NCBI GenBank assembly: GCA_900318015.1
Contig: ONJB01000001.1
Span: 1 to 64,000 of the forward strand
Direction of reading: 5' to 3'
DNA from: an uncultured Bacteroidales bacterium
GTDB lineage: Bacteria; Bacteroidota; Bacteroidia; Bacteroidales; UBA932
DNA length: 64,000 bases
The notes under the pieces are model-generated. The model saw nothing but the letters and a program-made list of their open reading frames with translations, did not search any database and was not told the DNA's origin. The stretch's first letter is position 1. Each line of letters begins with the position of its first letter. This document shows positions 16,569-24,063 of this stretch, piece by piece. A program made the position numbers and the translations under genes.

Positions 16569-17432
16569 ATGATCACCTATTGCATCCAATGCTCCGGCTA
16601 CGACATCCTCTCCGAGACGCTCGAACACAACATGGGCGGCTTCGACGAGACCTACTGCAGCGCCTCGCGCGCTCGCGAGACCATAGAGAGCATGCTCCAG
16701 TACATGCCCAACTCGCTCGAATACGACATCCGATTCGCCAACAACACGGTGCTCGTGCTGTCCGTGCTCCAGCGCAATAACGAAGGATATTGGAATCCCT
16801 GCGACAAGAACGTCTACGTCGCCGCCTGCGACATGAAGTACGCCAAGGCCCTCAAGCCGTTCCTGAAAGGAAAGACCATCGTCCCCGTACAAAAGAAAGG
16901 CGAGGACCTGACCACTGAGACCGTCCTTCCCCTGTCCATCGAACTGGCGAAGGAAATCCAATGCGGAAAGAAGGAGGGCTACATCACGAAGAAACGCGGC
17001 ACCGAACGCTGGCAGCTCATGCAGGTCGCCGGGACGGAGGACTACATCCTCCGGAACACCGAAGGCTGCAACGAGTACATCCCGCTGAAGGACCTCAACG
17101 TCCCCGGCGTGTTCGTCATCCACCTCGTCACGCGGATCCCCGGCATCCCGGAAAACCTCGCCGGCAAGACCCCGTTCACCTACCAGGGCATCCGTTTCAT
17201 CCCTGCGGGACAGTTCAAGGACTTCGGCATCGACACGACGGAAAAAAAGTTCTGGAGGGCGTTCGCCGACCACACCGAGCTGGACCCGAACAGACCTGTC
17301 CTTCCCTGCTGGGACTACGACAGCTTCTACAGGGCCGTACCGAAGGAAGACAGGGACAACGACGTCTTCTGGGCCGTCGAGAAGGGCATCTACGTCTGTC
17401 CCGCGAACCAGCCGTTCAAGTTCAAGCCATGA
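16569..17432 (+). CDS. Hypothetical protein (287 aa)
   Basis: The ATG at 16569 follows leader copy E and an A-rich tract; an upstream in-frame ATG at 16497 falls inside the element. The N-terminal region (MITYCIQCSGYDILSETLEHNMGGFDETYC) has several Cys, and the middle is a strand-rich domain. No known family is recognised. Its TGA overlaps the next ATG. Confidence 0.65.
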   Translation: MITYCIQCSGYDILSETLEHNMGGFDETYCSASRARETIESMLQYMPNSLEYDIRFANNTVLVLSVLQRNNEGYWNPCDKNVYVAACDMKYAKALKPFLKGKTIVPVQKKGEDLTTETVLPLSIELAKEIQCGKKEGYITKKRGTERWQLMQVAGTEDYILRNTEGCNEYIPLKDLNVPGVFVIHLVTRIPGIPENLAGKTPFTYQGIRFIPAGQFKDFGIDTTEKKFWRAFADHTELDPNRPVLPCWDYDSFYRAVPKEDRDNDVFWAVEKGIYVCPANQPFKFKP

Positions 17433-17596
17433 GACAGATGTACCTTGCCTCCATCCTCCTGGAAAACGAAGAGACCACCGAGGAGACCTTCGAGGAGCCC
17501 TCGGTCACCAGCGAAGACGAGGCCCTGGCCCGCGCCTGGGAGCTCTTTCCTGATGCCGTGGACATCTTCGTCGAGACGATGGACTGCACCTGTTGA
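17429..17596 (+). CDS. Small acidic hypothetical protein (55 aa)
   Basis: Translationally coupled through ATGA. It is very acidic (ENEETTEETFEEPSVTSEDE) and ends VETMDCTC. The gap after it (17597-17851) contains a hairpin (17606-17622), a TAACTTTG promoter-like box and leader copy F. Confidence 0.55.
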   Translation: MRQMYLASILLENEETTEETFEEPSVTSEDEALARAWELFPDAVDIFVETMDCTC

Positions 17597-17668
17597 GGAA
17601 CGGACGGCCGCAGAAGCCGTTCAACGGGCGGAAACGAATAATTTCAAGGAACATAAAGAGAAATTCAG

Positions 17669-17676
17669 TAACTTTG
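17669..17676 (+). promoter_or_regulatory. Bacteroidota -7 box before leader F
   Basis: TAACTTTG fits the Bacteroidota -7 consensus TAnnTTTG. Only a degenerate TTTC lies near the -33 position. A start about 8-12 nt downstream would place leader copy F at the very 5' end of the transcript. Confidence 0.45.
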
Positions 17677-17693
17677 GTTCCGTCAGTCCCGTA

Positions 17694-17811
17694 GAAAACG
17701 CCTCCGCCATGCAAAACCCTCCGGGTTTCCGGCTCGCCCCAAACGGGCTCGTGCTCAGGCGGAGCGCGTTTTCGACCAGGATGTCAGGGAGGCGGGCCCG
17801 TACCCGCTCCC
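17694..17811 (+). promoter_or_regulatory. Structured leader element, copy F
   Basis: The outer stem is the longest of the set: GAAAACGCCTCCGCC (17694-17708) with GGCGGAGCGCGTTTTC (17758-17773), 15 pairs and one bulged C. Inside are AAACCC-TCC-GGGTTT (17714-17728) and GCCC-CAAAC-GGGC (17736-17748). The separate hairpin GGGAG-G-CGGG / CCCG-CTCCC spans 17787-17811; the ATG of the second SSB gene is 40 nt on. Confidence 0.68.
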
Positions 17812-17851
17812 AAGCACATCCAACAAGCAACGACCAACACCTGAAAAAGAG

Positions 17852-18232
17852 ATGCCAGCATTCAATTTCAACAAGGCCGTCATCGGCGGGAACGTCGGCG
17901 CCGAGCCGACGATCACCTACGACGACAAAGCCAACATCAAACGGTTCCGATTCAACGTCTGCGTCAACATGATCTACCGCGACCGCTACGGGGAAATCCG
18001 CAACGAGCCGAACTGGTTCACGGTCACCGGAAGCGGCCGGCTCGCCGAATTCGTGGAGCGCAACTGCCACAAGAGCTGTCCCGTCCTCGTCGAAGGCCGT
18101 CTCCGGAACATCAAGTTGAAAGGCGCGGACGGAACCGAGCATTTCGTAACCCAGATATGGGCGGAGAACATCCAATTTCCCGCCTCGTCCAAGAACCAAG
18201 ACATCGAAAACCATGAACTTCTACCAGAATGA
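17852..18232 (+). CDS. Single-stranded DNA-binding protein, SSB-like 2
   Basis: 126 residues, residues 1-110 an OB-fold of the SSB type: FNKAVIGGNVGAEPTITY, then FRFNVCVN, WFTVTGSGRLAEFV and PVLVEGRLRNIKLK, in the order of bacterial SSB strands. The tail is short (NQDIENHELLPE) and lacks the DDDIPF tip, so recruitment of host partners may be absent. It heads a block that includes a macro-like protein, and its end overlaps that next gene by 20 nt. Confidence 0.85.
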   Translation: MPAFNFNKAVIGGNVGAEPTITYDDKANIKRFRFNVCVNMIYRDRYGEIRNEPNWFTVTGSGRLAEFVERNCHKSCPVLVEGRLRNIKLKGADGTEHFVTQIWAENIQFPASSKNQDIENHELLPE

Positions 18233-18644
18233 CATCCACCCGGACCCCCAAACCGTCTTCGTGTTCGGGAGCAATCCGGAAGGCCGGCACGGCGCCGGCG
18301 CCGCCAAGGTCGCAAGGCTCCGCTTCGGGGCCATCTACGGACAGGGGGAAGGCCTCCAGGGCCGCTCCTACGCCATCCCGACCAAGGACCTCAGGGTGAC
18401 CGCCGACAGGGGCTTCCGCTCCATCCCGCCGGAGGCCATCACCCGTTCCATCCGACGGATGTACGACTGCGCGCGGCAACACCCGGACAAGCAGTTCAAG
18501 GTCGCCTACCGCAACACCTACGAACGGTCCCTCAACGGCTACACCGGCATCGAGATGATCCGGATGTTCCTCGACGCGGGACCCGTCCCCGAGAACGTCT
18601 GGTTCTCCGAGGAGTGGAGGCAGACCGGTATGTTCAACGGCTGA
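18213..18644 (+). CDS. Phage macro-like protein (A1S_2505-type)
   Basis: 143 residues beginning VFVFGSNPEGRHGAGAA followed by GAIYGQGEGLQGRSYAIPTKD, the signature of the A1S_2505-like phage non-structural family, which resembles macro domains that bind ADP-ribose-type ligands. The family is common in phages and large plasmids; its substrate is not settled. Overlap with the SSB gene by 20 nt indicates co-expression. A role in countering ADP-ribose-based defences is possible but is inference. Confidence 0.78.
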   Translation: MNFYQNDIHPDPQTVFVFGSNPEGRHGAGAAKVARLRFGAIYGQGEGLQGRSYAIPTKDLRVTADRGFRSIPPEAITRSIRRMYDCARQHPDKQFKVAYRNTYERSLNGYTGIEMIRMFLDAGPVPENVWFSEEWRQTGMFNG

Positions 18645-18663
18645 CATCCTGGAGGGAACAACG

Positions 18664-18921
18664 ATGATACGCATCTACAAGACCTCGGACACGACATTCG
18701 TCCTGTCTGAAAAGAAGTTCAAGGACTCCGTCCCCGCCATCGCGTCCTCGGATTCCGTAGACGAGGCCTTCGACCTCATCATGGACGAGCACTACATCCC
18801 CTCGAAAGGGGTGACCGTCCGGTTCGACAGAGACCTCGAAGACACGGTCTACGAGTCGAACATCCCCGACGTCGGCGAGAAATCCTTCATCGACGTGAAG
18901 AGATACCTGCATCAACAATAA
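18664..18921 (+). CDS. Hypothetical protein (85 aa)
   Basis: Mixed alpha/beta, opening MIRIYKTSDTTFVLSEKKF. It contains repeated short acidic segments and a C-terminal helix (SFIDVKRYLHQQ). Closely spaced with neighbours; function unknown. Confidence 0.58.
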   Translation: MIRIYKTSDTTFVLSEKKFKDSVPAIASSDSVDEAFDLIMDEHYIPSKGVTVRFDRDLEDTVYESNIPDVGEKSFIDVKRYLHQQ

Positions 18922-18933
18922 ACCACAAATCAA

Positions 18934-19446
18934 ATGGAAAACAAGGAAATACTCATCAACGGTCTCATCCAAAGCGCTTGCAAGCTCACCGAAGACTGCA
19001 AAACCGCGGAAGACATCCGCCAGCGGCTGAGGGGCCTGCTCGTCTCTGAATACAAGTGCGACCCCGACATCAAACCGGAACAGGCCGTAAGACTCGCCGA
19101 CGCCCTCAGCGACGTGATCATCCGAAAGAGAGGCCGGCATGCCGACGAGACCCCGACGATGAAGATCTACATCGCCCGCGATGCCGCGACCTTCGAAGAC
19201 GAGGACCAGGAAAAATTCGTCGGAAGACATCCTGAAAAAGAGACAGAATTCGGCAGGCTCCGCCTCTTCTACGAAAAACCGGAGATCAACAACCGGACGG
19301 GTGTATGGGAAGGCGCCCGGACCGCCTGTGAAATCAAGACATACATGTTCCCTGAAATCCACTGCAAAGAGTGCATGGAGTTCACCGGCCCGGCCAACAT
19401 TCCGGAACACCTCCATTATCCCGGCGCCCTGCACAAAATCCAATAA
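18934..19446 (+). CDS. Hypothetical protein (170 aa)
   Basis: The N-terminal half is helical with an opening like small DNA-associated plasmid proteins (MENKEILINGLIQSACKL). The C-terminal half has cysteines (HCKECMEF) that may bind metal. No family is recognised. Confidence 0.6.
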   Translation: MENKEILINGLIQSACKLTEDCKTAEDIRQRLRGLLVSEYKCDPDIKPEQAVRLADALSDVIIRKRGRHADETPTMKIYIARDAATFEDEDQEKFVGRHPEKETEFGRLRLFYEKPEINNRTGVWEGARTACEIKTYMFPEIHCKECMEFTGPANIPEHLHYPGALHKIQ

Positions 19447-19478
19447 ACTGCTCCACCGAAACAAATACTGACGAAACC

Positions 19479-19901
19479 ATGTACAACCAGAAACTCCAGA
19501 ACCTCATCCCACGCCTCGAGGCGTGGCTTGACAAAACGCTGCCCGAACCCGCCCAGCAGGCAGCCTTCCGGAAGACGGACGCCCAGAACTACATCGACGG
19601 CAAGAACAAGTTCTACATGGCCGTCCTCGAGACGAACGTCGTCTACGCTTACCTGCGCACGCCCGATGCCAAGGGACTCACCCCGGAGCAGATCCAGAAC
19701 TTCAGCCAGTGGGACTTCATCGACCGTGAACTCCCGAAGACCGACAGGGTGAAGGAAATGCTCGCGGAAGTGGTCCAGCTCGAGGAACTCGGCATCCCCG
19801 GCGGAGACAACGAACGAATGAACCGCTGTTACTACAAGCTGGGCGAAGACCTCCTCGTCGCCGCCATCGAAGCATACCTCAACAAGATTGAAAAGCGATG
19901 A
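19479..19901 (+). CDS. Hypothetical helical protein (140 aa)
   Basis: The ATG at 19479 follows an A-rich stretch. The protein is mostly helical and polar (MYNQKLQNLIPRLEAWLDKTL). Its end overlaps the next start as ATGA. Function unknown. Confidence 0.6.
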   Translation: MYNQKLQNLIPRLEAWLDKTLPEPAQQAAFRKTDAQNYIDGKNKFYMAVLETNVVYAYLRTPDAKGLTPEQIQNFSQWDFIDRELPKTDRVKEMLAEVVQLEELGIPGGDNERMNRCYYKLGEDLLVAAIEAYLNKIEKR

Positions 19902-20176
19902 AAGAGCTGCTCGCCAGCCTTCAGGCCCTGCAGGCGCAGGCACTCGACAACGACGTCTACTCGTTCGAGATAGACGTACACAGGCGGTATGACAAGGGCT
20001 CCCGCAGAATCGAGACGTACATCACCGCCACCGTCTTCCTGAAGGAACCGAAACCCGACAAGAAAGGCCAAGCCGGCAACTTCCTCTATGCTTCCTTCAA
20101 CGAGATGCAGAAGAAAGAGACCCGGGAAGGAATCCTCGAACATATCCGCAACCACATCTGCCCTGAAAAAGACTGA
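19898..20176 (+). CDS. Hypothetical protein (92 aa)
   Basis: Coupled to the previous gene. A short N-terminal helix is followed by strands (DVYSFEIDVHRRYDKGSRRIE, ETYITATVFLKE), and a C-terminal helix. No recognised motif. Confidence 0.57.
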   Translation: MKELLASLQALQAQALDNDVYSFEIDVHRRYDKGSRRIETYITATVFLKEPKPDKKGQAGNFLYASFNEMQKKETREGILEHIRNHICPEKD

Positions 20177-20192
20177 AAAAGCCCCGCACGCT

Positions 20193-20465
20193 ATGCTCAT
20201 CACATTCTTCAGCCTCGTCTCCACCTACGGGGCGGACACCAACGGCCATGACCGCATCGACCCGAAGGCCGTCGTCCAGAATTTCAACAAGGCGGCCGAC
20301 GCCGTGGACACCTACCTTATCCACAAAAAACAGGACGCGGCCGTCCCAACCTGGAGCATGTCCGAGTCCACCACCGACGACGGCCTTCCCCAGTACACCT
20401 GCAGGACGCCAACCGGCGAACTGGTGGTGTCCCGCCGCATCGAGAAAACAACGCTCGTATTCTAA
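20193..20465 (+). CDS. Hypothetical protein (90 aa)
   Basis: Starts MLITFFSLVSTYGADTNG. The hydrophobic start is short and not a convincing signal peptide. The protein is otherwise polar and strand-rich at its end (GELVVSRRIEKTTLVF). Confidence 0.55.
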   Translation: MLITFFSLVSTYGADTNGHDRIDPKAVVQNFNKAADAVDTYLIHKKQDAAVPTWSMSESTTDDGLPQYTCRTPTGELVVSRRIEKTTLVF

Positions 20466-20481
20466 ACAAAGTCAGCCGGAA

Positions 20482-20649
20482 ATGAAAACCGCCATCATCC
20501 TCCTCGTCGCCGCCGTCCTTTTCGCGATGCTCCTCCGCCCCTTCCTCAGAAGGGTGGGGAAGAAGCGCGACCAGTTCGAGGCGGTCTTCCAGGACGAACT
20601 CGTCCGCCGCTTCAAGTCCTCAAGGGACGAAGAGAAGTCAGACCAATGA
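20482..20649 (+). CDS. Small single-pass membrane protein (55 aa)
   Basis: One membrane segment at about residues 4-20 (AIILLVAAVLFAMLLRPFL), then a basic and charged cytoplasmic tail. It overlaps the next gene by ATGA. Small inner-membrane proteins of this kind are frequent on mobile elements; no function can be assigned. Confidence 0.58.
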   Translation: MKTAIILLVAAVLFAMLLRPFLRRVGKKRDQFEAVFQDELVRRFKSSRDEEKSDQ

Positions 20650-21050
20650 ACCGGAAAACCATGGACAAGATCATCACCACCGACACGAGTCCCTGGACGA
20701 GCACCGAACGTCCGCTACACATCATGGGGCCGAACAACAGAACCCTCTGCGGCAAGTCGCCCAAGAGGCTGCGCGAACTCGGCCCCACCGACTGGGACCG
20801 CCTCCACGAAAGCAAGCCCTGGGGACGCTACTGCGAATGCTGCCGGCAGCGTGCGGTCCTCCAACTCCGCCCCAAGGCGGTGTTCTGGTACCTCGACCCG
20901 TTCAACGGCGGCCACAAGGAGTTCCCGTCACTCAGGGCCGCAGAAAAGGCCGCGGCAAAGGAGCACGGCTCCGTAACGATCCACCAGCTCGGCCCCGCCG
21001 AGACCAACGAGATCGTGAAGTTCGTCCGCGGACTCGACCCGCTTCCGTAA
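20646..21050 (+). CDS. Hypothetical Cys-rich protein (134 aa)
   Basis: A cysteine group (RTLCGKSP ... RYCECCRQR) between residues 33 and 67 suggests a zinc site. A helix-strand C-terminus (SLRAAEKAAAKEHGSVTIHQL) resembles single-domain adaptor proteins. No named family. It is the last gene before a new promoter. Confidence 0.6.
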   Translation: MNRKTMDKIITTDTSPWTSTERPLHIMGPNNRTLCGKSPKRLRELGPTDWDRLHESKPWGRYCECCRQRAVLQLRPKAVFWYLDPFNGGHKEFPSLRAAEKAAAKEHGSVTIHQLGPAETNEIVKFVRGLDPLP

Positions 21051-21062
21051 GACAAAAAAGGC

Positions 21063-21070
21063 TATATTTG
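21063..21070 (+). promoter_or_regulatory. Bacteroidota -7 promoter box
   Basis: TATATTTG matches TAnnTTTG exactly and sits 32 nt before the ATG of the XRE-like regulator. The -33 region has only a weak TTCC match. The local base composition is markedly more AT-rich than the surrounding operon, consistent with an independent promoter. Confidence 0.65.
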
Positions 21071-21102
21071 CAAACCAAATTCATAGAAGCAACAAATCCG
21101 CC

Positions 21103-21525
21103 ATGAAGAATAAAGCAGCCATTCCCGAAGTCACAAAAGCAATCGAAGAATACTTTGAGAATGCCAGAATGAATCAGATTTCGGTCGCGAAAGCATTAGA
21201 GGTTTCTCCGCAAGCCGTATCACAACAACTCAAGCTCCCGTTCGGGAGAAGGGCGGCCAACAAATGGGCGGAAAAATTCGGGTTCAATGCTGAGTTCCTA
21301 ATGACGGGAAAAGGAGAACTAAAAACCGAGACGCAAAATCCACAAAGAGAAGAAACAACCCCTCCTTCCCAAAATAAACAGGGACATGACAGTATCGACA
21401 ACGAAAACAACTGGAAAGCCCTATACGAGTCAGTACATAGACAGAACGACCTCCTGCACCAACTGATCGACGAACTCAAGAAAGAAAACGCCCAGATCCG
21501 TCAGATGCTCAACGGAAATCGCTGA
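21103..21525 (+). CDS. HTH (XRE-like) transcriptional regulator with coiled-coil tail
   Basis: 140 residues. A helix-turn-helix lies at about residues 25-48 (ISVAKALEVSPQAVSQQL), typical of Cro/C1-type or phage-repressor-like proteins. The C-terminus, about residues 110-138, is a heptad-like helix (LLHQLIDELKKENAQIRQML) suitable for dimerisation. It has its own promoter and lower GC than its neighbours, suggesting separate control and perhaps separate origin. It may control the accessory operon; targets are unknown. Confidence 0.78.
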   Translation: MKNKAAIPEVTKAIEEYFENARMNQISVAKALEVSPQAVSQQLKLPFGRRAANKWAEKFGFNAEFLMTGKGELKTETQNPQREETTPPSQNKQGHDSIDNENNWKALYESVHRQNDLLHQLIDELKKENAQIRQMLNGNR

Positions 21526-21556
21526 CATCAACCCATCCCCAACCATCCCGCCCGCT

Positions 21557-21683
21557 GGGAAACCCTCCCGGCACACAATGCCTCCGGCATCAAGCTCGCC
21601 CCCCCCCCGCAAGGAGGGGGCTCATGCTTTGCCGGCAGGATTTCCCCGTCTCCATCAAGAAGAGGGCGCAACGCACCCTCTTC
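21557..21683 (+). promoter_or_regulatory. Structured leader element, copy G
   Basis: The outer stem 21557-21573 with 21630-21646 has 6+3+6 pairs separated by two single mismatches (GGGAAA/TTTCCC, CCT/AGG, CCGGCA/TGCCGG). Inside are ATGCC-TCC-GGCAT (21578-21590) and a C-run/G-run hairpin (about 21598-21622), then TGCTTTG. The separate hairpin GAAGAGGG...CCCTCTTC occupies 21659-21683; the ATG is 33 nt downstream. Confidence 0.7.
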
Positions 21684-21716
21684 CGAAATGAACAAGAACA
21701 TCAAACAGCATCACCA

Positions 21717-22115
21717 ATGAACAAGCTCAACACGATCGTCGGCGAGGTCACCTCCGCGACGGAGCGCATGAAGACAGCCCTCGCCTACGCCGAAGGGGCC
21801 GACGAGAGCCTCCGCTGGCGCAGAAGCACCCACCGCCTCGGCCAAAACCCCGAGGAGACGGCCAAGCATACCGCATTCTCCCTCAGGAAGAGCCTGAAGG
21901 CCCTGCACGAATCCGGAAAGATGATCGAGGCGGTCCTCGCGAAGCTGGAGCCCGACAAATTCGGCGAGGAGGCCCTGACCGACAAGACCTGGGAGGCCAT
22001 CCACCTCCTCGAGTCCGCGACGGCGAAAGACGACCTCGCCAACCTCACGCCCGAGGCGCTCCGCACGCTGCTCGGGTCCGTCTACGACATCCTGGTGGAA
22101 AGCACCAAGCGCTAA
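21717..22115 (+). CDS. Hypothetical helical protein (132 aa)
   Basis: Nearly all helical (VGEVTSATERMKTALAYAEGAD; SLRKSLKALHESGKMIEAVL), with no motif. It starts after leader copy G. It may be a small structural or regulatory protein; function unknown. Confidence 0.6.
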   Translation: MNKLNTIVGEVTSATERMKTALAYAEGADESLRWRRSTHRLGQNPEETAKHTAFSLRKSLKALHESGKMIEAVLAKLEPDKFGEEALTDKTWEAIHLLESATAKDDLANLTPEALRTLLGSVYDILVESTKR

Positions 22116-22137
22116 ATACCCACAAACCGTCACAACC

Positions 22138-22275
22138 ATGTTGACCTCCATCCTCGCCGCTTTCTTCGCCTACGTGGCCTACGGCCTCGTCTCCGGCTGC
22201 ATACGCGACACCGGAAGCCGGGAAACAGAAAACACTCTGCGACCCATAACACATGAAAATTTGCAACGGCATTGA
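22138..22275 (+). CDS. Small putative lipoprotein (45 aa)
   Basis: Starts MLTSILAAFFAYVAYGLVSGC: a hydrophobic segment ending in L-V-S-G-C, which fits a lipobox, leaving a mature peptide of about 25 residues. The ORF is short and its stop lies inside a long dyad, so it could also be a leader peptide. Start spacing and GC-rich codons favour a real gene, at moderate confidence. Confidence 0.4.
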   Translation: MLTSILAAFFAYVAYGLVSGCIRDTGSRETENTLRPITHENLQRH

Positions 22276-22309
22276 CGATTTTTCACGATAATCGTCAACG
22301 GTGTCGCAA
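22261..22309 (+). promoter_or_regulatory. Long imperfect hairpin before the PRTase gene
   Basis: TTGACGAT (22273-22280) pairs with ATCGTCAA, and the arm extends outward to TTGC (22261) with GCAA (22306-22309), interrupted by mismatches. Nine A residues follow, and the next ATG is 28 nt on. It occupies the same place as the structured leaders but is a single arm. On the - strand it would be preceded by a T run. Confidence 0.5.
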
Positions 22310-22337
22310 AAAAAAACTAAGATTTCCCCATCCAGCC

Positions 22338-22865
22338 ATGACAAGCATCAACGTCCTCGGCGCCCTGCCCTACGAAGAGGTCAGGGGAGACTGCCAGGCC
22401 CTGAAGATGGGCCTCACCTGCCACAACCCCATGACGGTCCGCTGCGCACGGCGGATCGCCGAACGAGTGAAGTTCCGCAGATGCTTCCTCGTACCCGTCC
22501 CCTCGCACCACGGCCCCGCCGTCGACACGCTGCAGCTCGCGATGGCCGTCGCCGAGGAGCTCAACAGACACGACGACGGACTGGCGTTCGTCTGCGACAT
22601 CCTCGAGAGCGACCCCCATCCCTCGCTCTGCGAAGTCAAGAGAAGCGGGGGAGACCCCGACGCCGTCGCTTTCAAGGTGCGCCTAAAAGCGATGCCGGCC
22701 GCCCGTTTCCTCCGCGAACGCCCGCACCTGCCGGTCTACCTCGTCGACAACGTGGTGGACACCGGCCACACTGCCCGCGCCTGCCTGGAGGCCCTCCCCT
22801 CCGCCAGCGGAGTAATCGCCGTCGGGGACACGGGAGTCCACAGAGACAACAGTCAAGAGAAATGA
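22338..22865 (+). CDS. Phosphoribosyltransferase-like protein
   Basis: 175 residues. The PRPP-binding motif is clear near residues 140-155: VYLVDNVVDTGHTARA, the hydrophobic-strand/DNVVxTG form of type I phosphoribosyltransferases. CFLVPVPSHHGPAVDTL resembles the PVPSH loop of ComF/amidophosphoribosyl-like proteins. It may salvage bases or act in nucleotide modification; the substrate cannot be read from sequence. Ends in ATGA overlap with the next gene. Confidence 0.72.
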   Translation: MTSINVLGALPYEEVRGDCQALKMGLTCHNPMTVRCARRIAERVKFRRCFLVPVPSHHGPAVDTLQLAMAVAEELNRHDDGLAFVCDILESDPHPSLCEVKRSGGDPDAVAFKVRLKAMPAARFLRERPHLPVYLVDNVVDTGHTARACLEALPSASGVIAVGDTGVHRDNSQEK

Positions 22866-23290
22866 TGAGACACATAACACGAGACGAGACGCTGCTCCTC
22901 CGGGAAGGCATCGTCTCCTCGCTCACACAGAACGGAACACTCGACGAGATCGAGGCCGGCGGCCTGACCTTCGTCCTCGACGGAAAGGTGAGAAGCAGCT
23001 ACGCGAAAGCCTCCACGGGCGTGGAGCTGCTCGGGATGAAAGAGACGTACAACGTCACCGCCATCACCGTCGAGAACCTCAGGATCTCCGGAACATACGA
23101 CGCCTCCGGCGACGAAGTGGCCACGGACCTCGACCCGAAGGAGCTGCTCGTCCGGTACCGAGACGACTGCTTCACCGTCGAGGTGAATCCCGAAACGACG
23201 TCCCGGAAGACGGGACGGGAAAGCAGAAAGAGAAAACACCTCCCCTTCCAGGGGAAGAGACACACACGGAGGTCCGCCTCCGTCAGATAA
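22862..23290 (+). CDS. Hypothetical protein (142 aa)
   Basis: Starts MMRHITRDETLLLREGIVSSL, coupled to the PRTase gene. A middle beta-rich part (FVLDGKVRSSY; VTAITVENLRISG) is followed by an Arg/Lys-rich tail (SRKTGRESRKRKHL) that could bind nucleic acid. No named family. Confidence 0.6.
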   Translation: MMRHITRDETLLLREGIVSSLTQNGTLDEIEAGGLTFVLDGKVRSSYAKASTGVELLGMKETYNVTAITVENLRISGTYDASGDEVATDLDPKELLVRYRDDCFTVEVNPETTSRKTGRESRKRKHLPFQGKRHTRRSASVR

Positions 23291-23303
23291 AGACAAGAAA
23301 GCG

Positions 23304-23483
23304 ATGAAAAAGTACACCGCCCCCGCAGTCATCACGGTGCTGACCGCCGTCAAGCGTCCGAAGACCGTCACCTTCGTTTTCCGCGAGCCGGAGGTCCACC
23401 ACCTGGTCACCCCGAGCCGCAAGCAGGAGCTCGCGGATCAGTTCCACTTCAAGCGGAAAGGTTTCCGCAAAAGCGTACGCTGA
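23304..23483 (+). CDS. Small basic hypothetical protein (59 aa)
   Basis: Reads MKKYTAPAVITVLTAVKR and ends FKRKGFRKSVR; 59 residues, strongly basic at the C-terminus. It lies 13 nt after one gene and 1 nt before the next, filling the spacing expected of the operon. Nucleic-acid binding is plausible from charge alone. Confidence 0.52.
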   Translation: MKKYTAPAVITVLTAVKRPKTVTFVFREPEVHHLVTPSRKQELADQFHFKRKGFRKSVR

Positions 23484-23484
23484 C

Positions 23485-24027
23485 ATGGAAAACGCCTACG
23501 AAATCATGAAGACCGCCTACGAGGAGGTTTGGAAGCGCAAGCGCGCCGAGGCCGACACCGAACTGATGGAGGCCATCAAGAAGGCCGTGAAGGCCTACCA
23601 CGGGCGGCATGTCATGCTCGACTACATCATCGAGGACATCTACGCCGTCTGGAGCAAGGACGGCTTCAGGTACAAGGTCGAGGACCTCGTCCTCATCCAC
23701 GGCCGACTGTACACGTGGCTCGACGTGGAGGGGAAACCCAGACGAGTCCGGACGGACGAGCTGTCCTTCGAGTCGCTCCCCATCCTCGCCAAGGCGGTCC
23801 TCGCGGCGACCAGGGTCTCCGACCACTGGCTGCCGGTGTTCGAGATCCTCACTTCGCGTCCCCTGGACGACGGGAAGGGCGGCAGGCTCCGCCTGCGGCG
23901 CTTCATCAGCCGGCGGTGGAACCACGAGAGCGCCCCCGACTCGTTCGTGTTCGAGACGGCCGGGCGGTCCCGCATCGTCCTCACCAAGTCCGAAACGAGA
24001 CTCCTTTACAGACTGAACAGACCCTGA
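23485..24027 (+). CDS. Hypothetical protein (180 aa)
   Basis: Helical N-terminus rich in Lys/Glu (YEEVWKRKRAEADTELMEAIKKAV), then strands carrying many Arg/Lys (GRLYTWLDVEGKPRRVRTDEL). No catalytic motif. It begins 1 nt after the preceding stop. Confidence 0.62.
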   Translation: MENAYEIMKTAYEEVWKRKRAEADTELMEAIKKAVKAYHGRHVMLDYIIEDIYAVWSKDGFRYKVEDLVLIHGRLYTWLDVEGKPRRVRTDELSFESLPILAKAVLAATRVSDHWLPVFEILTSRPLDDGKGGRLRLRRFISRRWNHESAPDSFVFETAGRSRIVLTKSETRLLYRLNRP

Positions 24028-24063
24028 CAGCCCGGCCGCTAAGGGCAGAAAGACAAACGCATC

